In this document: in pieces, positions 60,338 through 64,000 of the stretch
Numbering within the stretch: the stretch's first letter is position 1
Layout of the letters: every line of letters begins with the position of its first letter
Source of the DNA: Alteromonas sp. ASW11-130
GTDB lineage: Bacteria > Pseudomonadota > Gammaproteobacteria > Enterobacterales > Alteromonadaceae
Assembly (NCBI RefSeq): GCF_026183735.1
Contig: NZ_JAPFRE010000027.1
Location: 451,703-515,702, forward strand
Length of the DNA: 64,000 bases
Direction of reading: 5' to 3'
Position numbers and translations under genes: made by a program
The notes under the pieces: model-generated
Seen by the model: only the letters and a program-made list of their open reading frames with translations
Told to the model about the DNA's origin: nothing
The model's database searches: none

Positions 60338-60988
60338 ATGACTCCAGTAGTACCTTCGATTTGCGTTTTAATCTCTGGTAACGGCTCTAACTTACAAGCT
60401 ATTATTGATGCCATCGCTACTGGGAAACTTGAAGCGAAAATCGCCTGCGTGATCTCAAATCGTACTGACGCATATGGTTTAACAAGAGCAGAAATGGCTG
60501 GTATTCCAGCCCACACTCTCGATCACAATGCGTTCGATGATAGAGAAAACTATGATTACGCTTTGAAAGAATTAATCGACCGTTACCACCCTGATTGCGT
60601 GGTGCTTGCAGGCTTTATGAGAATCTTGACTGCAGATTTAGTCAATCATTACGCAGGCAAGATGTTTAATATCCATCCTTCGTTATTACCCAAATACAAA
60701 GGATTGCATACCCATAAACAAGCTATCGAAAATGGCGATACTGAACATGGAGTCAGTGTACATTTTGTTACCCCTGAGCTAGATGGCGGTCCAGTTGTAA
60801 TACAAAGCAGAGTACCTGTTTTTGAAGACGATTCGGAAGTGGAACTTGCGGCGCGGGTACAGGAACAAGAAAGGCAAATTTACCCGTTAGTGTTACAATG
60901 GTTTTGTAGTGGCAGGTTGGTAATGCACGAAAATAACGCCATAATGGATGGACAACGTCTTCCATTATCAGGCTATGCAAGTGAGTAA
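60338..60988 (+). CDS. purN: Phosphoribosylglycinamide formyltransferase
   Basis: Formyl-tetrahydrofolate-dependent GAR transformylase with 216 residues. The GAR-binding loop is ISGNGSNLQAIIDA near 9-22; the catalytic His lies in NIHPSLLPKYKGLHTH and the catalytic Asp in VTPELDGGPV. It starts immediately after the purM stop, the conserved purMN operon. Confidence 0.97.
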   Translation: MTPVVPSICVLISGNGSNLQAIIDAIATGKLEAKIACVISNRTDAYGLTRAEMAGIPAHTLDHNAFDDRENYDYALKELIDRYHPDCVVLAGFMRILTADLVNHYAGKMFNIHPSLLPKYKGLHTHKQAIENGDTEHGVSVHFVTPELDGGPVVIQSRVPVFEDDSEVELAARVQEQERQIYPLVLQWFCSGRLVMHENNAIMDGQRLPLSGYASE

Positions 60989-60989
60989 A

Positions 60990-61715
60990 ATGAACCCGCT
61001 CAAATCATTTCAACATGCAATCGTTTGTTCGACTGTAATTGTTTCAATGTTTTTGGCTGGTTTTGTCTTCGCAACATTACCGCAGTTGGTTCCGTTCAAG
61101 GCGGAATATATTGCATACAAATGGGGAGATGATATTGGAAAAGCAGAGTTAAAATTAGAAAAGTTATCTAAGAACCAATACTCGCTCACCTATTCCTCTG
61201 ACGTGTCAAAATTTTTCTTGTCAGATAAACGCTACGAACATTCAATTTTTACGGTGAGAAATAATCATCTGGTTCCCCATCAGTACTATTTTAGTCGTAC
61301 CGGCACCGGCGCCGACAAAAAGCTTAAACTGAAGTTTGTGGAAAAACCCGAACGTCAGATTTTAGTTAATGAGTCAACCTCCCAAGACTGGCACAAAGAG
61401 TTAGATAACCAACTTTACCGTATTGATTTACCCCGCCAGTTGGCCGCGGGTAAAGAGTCTTTATCGTATGATTTCATTAATTACCGCGCAGAAATACGGA
61501 ACTATCAAATTGATGTAGTAGATAAAGAAACGCTAGTGTTACCTTATGGCAAGCTTGATACTATTAAAGTTCAAATTATCAGACAGTCTAGCAGCCGTGA
61601 AACCTACGCGTGGTTTGCCCCTGCACTGGATTATAATCTTGTCAGATTGCAACAATTCAAAGATAATGATGAACAGGGTGATATCAAATTAGTAAGCTAT
61701 ACGCCTATAAACTAA
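60990..61715 (+). CDS. DUF3108 exported protein
   Basis: A 241-residue protein with an N-terminal signal peptide (hydrophobic stretch about 11-28) followed by a DUF3108-type beta-rich domain: PFKAEYIAYKWGDDIGKAEL at the start of the mature part and LVRLQQFKDNDEQGDIKLV at the end. It is probably periplasmic; the family's function is not established. I start at ATG 60990, one base after the purN stop; ATG 60975 is an alternative overlapping purN. It is commonly found behind purN in relatives. Confidence 0.82.
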   Translation: MNPLKSFQHAIVCSTVIVSMFLAGFVFATLPQLVPFKAEYIAYKWGDDIGKAELKLEKLSKNQYSLTYSSDVSKFFLSDKRYEHSIFTVRNNHLVPHQYYFSRTGTGADKKLKLKFVEKPERQILVNESTSQDWHKELDNQLYRIDLPRQLAAGKESLSYDFINYRAEIRNYQIDVVDKETLVLPYGKLDTIKVQIIRQSSSRETYAWFAPALDYNLVRLQQFKDNDEQGDIKLVSYTPIN

Positions 61716-61831
61716 CCTGCCAAGAAAGCCCTATTGCCTAGATCAATATAAACGCGCTTCCCTTCTATTTCTTAGTTAGTTTACGTCGATTCGCCTTGAT
61801 CTTTTACCACATTGATTATAATTTTAAACTA

Positions 61832-61848
61832 TTCTGGTCAGACCTCAA
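61832..61848. promoter_or_regulatory. FadR operator upstream of fadE
   Basis: TTCTGGTCAGACCTCAA at 61832-61848 contains CTGGTC-A-GACCT, matching the core of the FadR consensus (CTGGTCnGACCT). It lies 85 bases before the fadE ATG and 9 bases after a TATAAT at 61817-61822, where bound FadR would block transcription. Long-chain acyl-CoA would release it. Supported by motif and by the downstream gene. Confidence 0.75.
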
Positions 61849-61932
61849 TTCACGCTGATAAGCCGTGTCTGAGAATAAGCAATTCAATAAACCGTCTTGA
61901 ATTGCATAGCCGTTTATCAAGGAGACATACTA

Positions 61933-64000
61933 ATGGCTGAATTTATGTGGCTTTTAATTATTTTGATTGCGCTAAGTATTGCCAGTTATAAGCGCGCTAG
62001 CCTTACCACCAGCGCTGCCGTAGTAGCGGGAATAATGGTCATCGGGACGCTGTTCTCAGAAATTGACTGGCTGGGGTGGCTGGTTTTTCTAGCGATAGCA
62101 GTACCACTCGTTGTTCCGTCGTTGCGAAAGCAGTATATCTCTAGCAAACTTCTAGCATTCTACCGCAAGGTTATGCCGGAGATGTCTGTTACCGAACAAG
62201 AAGCGATAGACGCTGGTACGGTCTGGTGGGACGGTGAGATCTTCAGCGGCAACCCAAATTGGGATAAACTACATAGCATTCCAAAAGGACGCCTGACGGC
62301 TGAAGAACAAGCATTTTTAGATGGGCCTGTAGATCACGTTTGTTCAATGGTTGATGAGTGGCAAATCAATCATAAAGATGCAGATTTATCACCTGAGATT
62401 TGGGCTTACCTAAAAGAGCACAAGTTTTTTGCCATGATCATTAAGAAAAAATACGGTGGCTTGGAATTTTCTGCTTTCGCTCAGTCTCGCGTATTACAAA
62501 AACTTGCTGGCACCAGTGCAGTTCTATCCAGTACCGTGGGTGTACCTAATTCATTAGGTCCTGGGGAATTACTGCAACATTATGGAACCCAGCAACAGCA
62601 AGACTATTATTTACCACGCTTGGCTAGCGGTGAAGAAATTCCATGCTTTGCCCTTACGGGCCCGGAAGCTGGTTCTGACGCAGGTGCTATACCTGACGTA
62701 GGCGTAATCTGTAAAGGTCAGTGGGAAGGCGAAGAAATTACGGGCATGCGCTTAACCTTTAACAAGCGATACATTACGCTCGCTCCTATCGCCACGTTGA
62801 TTGGCTTAGCATTTAAATTGCAGGATCCCGATGGCTTATTGGGAAATGAAAAAGATTTAGGCATAACCTGCGCGCTTATCCCAAGAGATACCGATGGCTT
62901 AGAAATTGGTCGGCGTCATTTTCCACTTAATACGCCTTTCCAGAATGGCCCCATCAAAGGAGAAGATATTTTTGTGCCTCTCGATTATATTATCGGTGGC
63001 CCAAAGATGGCTGGCCGCGGCTGGCGTATGCTGGTGGAGTGTTTATCTGTGGGTCGTTGTATCACCCTGCCCTCTACTGCTGCCGGCGGTGCAAAACAGG
63101 TAGCGCTTGCAACGGGTGCCTATGCTCGCATCCGCCGCCAATTCCGTATTCCTGTCGGTCAAATGGAAGGCGTCGAAGAAATGCTCGCTCGCATTGGGGG
63201 TAACGCCTACCTGATGGACGGTGTCACTCGCTTTTCAACTGTTGGCATTGGATTAGGTGAAAAGCCATCGGTAATTTCTGCTATTAGTAAATACCACCTA
63301 ACCGAAAAGATGCGCCAGGTAATTAACGACGCAATGGATGTGCACGGTGGTAAAGGCATTATGTTAGGCCCCAATAATTATCTGGGACGTGGATATCAAG
63401 GTGCGCCAATTTCTATTACGGTAGAAGGTGCGAATATCCTCACACGTAACATGATGATTTTTGGACAAGGCGCGATGCGTTGTCATCCCTATGTTTTGCA
63501 AGAGATCCACGCAGCTAATCTAGAAGATCGCGAAGAGCGACTGGAAGAGTTCGATAAGGCAGTATTTGGTCACATCGGTTTTACCCTCTCCAATTTGGTG
63601 CGTAGCAAATGGTTCTCATATACCGGGGGATATTTGCATAGCAGTCCATTTAAAGATAGCACTGCGCAATATTATAGATTGTTGCAAGGTTACAGCGCCA
63701 ATCTAGCCTTACTTTCAGACGTATCCATGGCTGTACTTGGTGGTGATCTTAAACGTCGTGAGCGTTTATCGGCTCGCTTAGGCGATATATTAAGTGGGTT
63801 ATTTCTGGCAAGCACCACGCTGAAACGCTACGATGAAGATGGCCGATTACATGAAGACGCACCACTTATGCATTGGGCAATGATGAATACGTTGTATGAC
63901 ATTGAAACGGCAATAGATGATTTTCTAGCAAATTTCCCTAATAAAGCAGTGGCGTTTTGCTTACGGGCTATTGTGCTTCCGTTTGGACGTCGTTGTAGCA
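61933..64000 (+). CDS. fadE: Acyl-CoA dehydrogenase FadE (3' end outside window)
   Basis: First enzyme of the beta-oxidation cycle, membrane-associated, long FadE type (about 815 residues in E. coli). The frame is open from ATG 61933 to the window edge, showing 689 codons without a stop. GGAG at 61921-61924 is the ribosome binding site. Two N-terminal membrane helices (about 1-70) precede the dehydrogenase core. Visible family segments are [38 protein letters not shown] and [13 protein letters not shown]. The neighbouring FadR site supports fatty-acid control. Confidence 0.96.
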   Translation, partial: MAEFMWLLIILIALSIASYKRASLTTSAAVVAGIMVIGTLFSEIDWLGWLVFLAIAVPLVVPSLRKQYISSKLLAFYRKVMPEMSVTEQEAIDAGTVWWDGEIFSGNPNWDKLHSIPKGRLTAEEQAFLDGPVDHVCSMVDEWQINHKDADLSPEIWAYLKEHKFFAMIIKKKYGGLEFSAFAQSRVLQKLAGTSAVLSSTVGVPNSLGPGELLQHYGTQQQQDYYLPRLASGEEIPCFALTGPEAGSDAGAIPDVGVICKGQWEGEEITGMRLTFNKRYITLAPIATLIGLAFKLQDPDGLLGNEKDLGITCALIPRDTDGLEIGRRHFPLNTPFQNGPIKGEDIFVPLDYIIGGPKMAGRGWRMLVECLSVGRCITLPSTAAGGAKQVALATGAYARIRRQFRIPVGQMEGVEEMLARIGGNAYLMDGVTRFSTVGIGLGEKPSVISAISKYHLTEKMRQVINDAMDVHGGKGIMLGPNNYLGRGYQGAPISITVEGANILTRNMMIFGQGAMRCHPYVLQEIHAANLEDREERLEEFDKAVFGHIGFTLSNLVRSKWFSYTGGYLHSSPFKDSTAQYYRLLQGYSANLALLSDVSMAVLGGDLKRRERLSARLGDILSGLFLASTTLKRYDEDGRLHEDAPLMHWAMMNTLYDIETAIDDFLANFPNKAVAFCLRAIVLPFGRRCS

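Overview
The window is a chromosomal segment of a gammaproteobacterium. Gene content and order point to the Alteromonadales (an Alteromonas/Glaciecola/Aestuariibacter-like marine bacterium). The supporting blocks are uvrY-uvrC-pgsA-tRNA(Gly-Cys-Leu), gyrA-serC-aroA-cmk-rpsA-ihfB-lapAB-pyrF, ald/lrp-ftsK-lolA-rarA-crcB-serS, tusDCBE, nrdAB with a YfaE-type ferredoxin, hda-DUF2066/purMN and a long FadE. The genus is an inference. Almost everything is core housekeeping DNA. I see no transposase, integrase, phage gene, CRISPR array or toxin/defence island.

Layout. 1-2414 is the end of a cbb3-oxidase assembly cluster (ccoI cut by the window edge, ccoS, a TauE/UreH-like membrane protein). 2683-4514 holds ttcA and a patatin-like lipase. 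4519-10437 is a minus-strand run: DUF2987 protein, Bax-type glucosaminidase, a polytopic membrane protein, LysE exporter, CobB sirtuin, SseA sulfurtransferase, MarC protein and a lipoprotein. 10558-14184 is tRNA-Leu/Cys/Gly, pgsA, uvrC, uvrY. 14356-18000 has chaB, an unknown membrane protein, tRNA-Ser, yccA and tusDCBE. 18003-24814 is serS-crcB-rarA-lolA-ftsK-lrp on the minus strand, with ald divergent at 24945. 26113-39054 is a long minus-strand block from gyrA down to pyrF, with a large PilZ-domain gene between ihfB and lapA. 39363-44367 is ubiG, nrdA, nrdB and yfaE. 44364-49242 is a response-regulator diguanylate cyclase, a PH-like membrane protein, purC, bamC and dapA. 49416-57209 contains gcvR-bcp, perM, bepA, a TlpA-like thioredoxin and the run arsC-wrbA-DUF2069-lipoprotein. 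57242-61715 is hda-DUF2066 divergent from purM-purN-DUF3108. The window ends inside fadE.

Functional themes. Two tRNA thiolation systems are present: TtcA for s2C32 and TusBCD-TusE for s2U34. Envelope biogenesis is well represented by LolA, BamC, BepA, LapA/LapB, PgsA and Bax. Nucleotide metabolism includes PurC/M/N, PyrF, Cmk and the class Ia ribonucleotide reductase.

Most interesting items: a paired NrdR-box-like element about 450 bp upstream of nrdA; a good FadR-operator match in front of fadE; two heptanucleotide repeat arrays in different intergenic regions whose units differ by one base (AAAGTAC versus AAAGTAA); a 789-residue protein with a canonical PilZ c-di-GMP motif; a 628-residue lipoprotein with an HELGH metallopeptidase motif; and a Bcp peroxiredoxin with a single cysteine. 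I found no clear novel multi-gene system. The PilZ protein and the HELGH lipoprotein are the best candidates for undescribed function.
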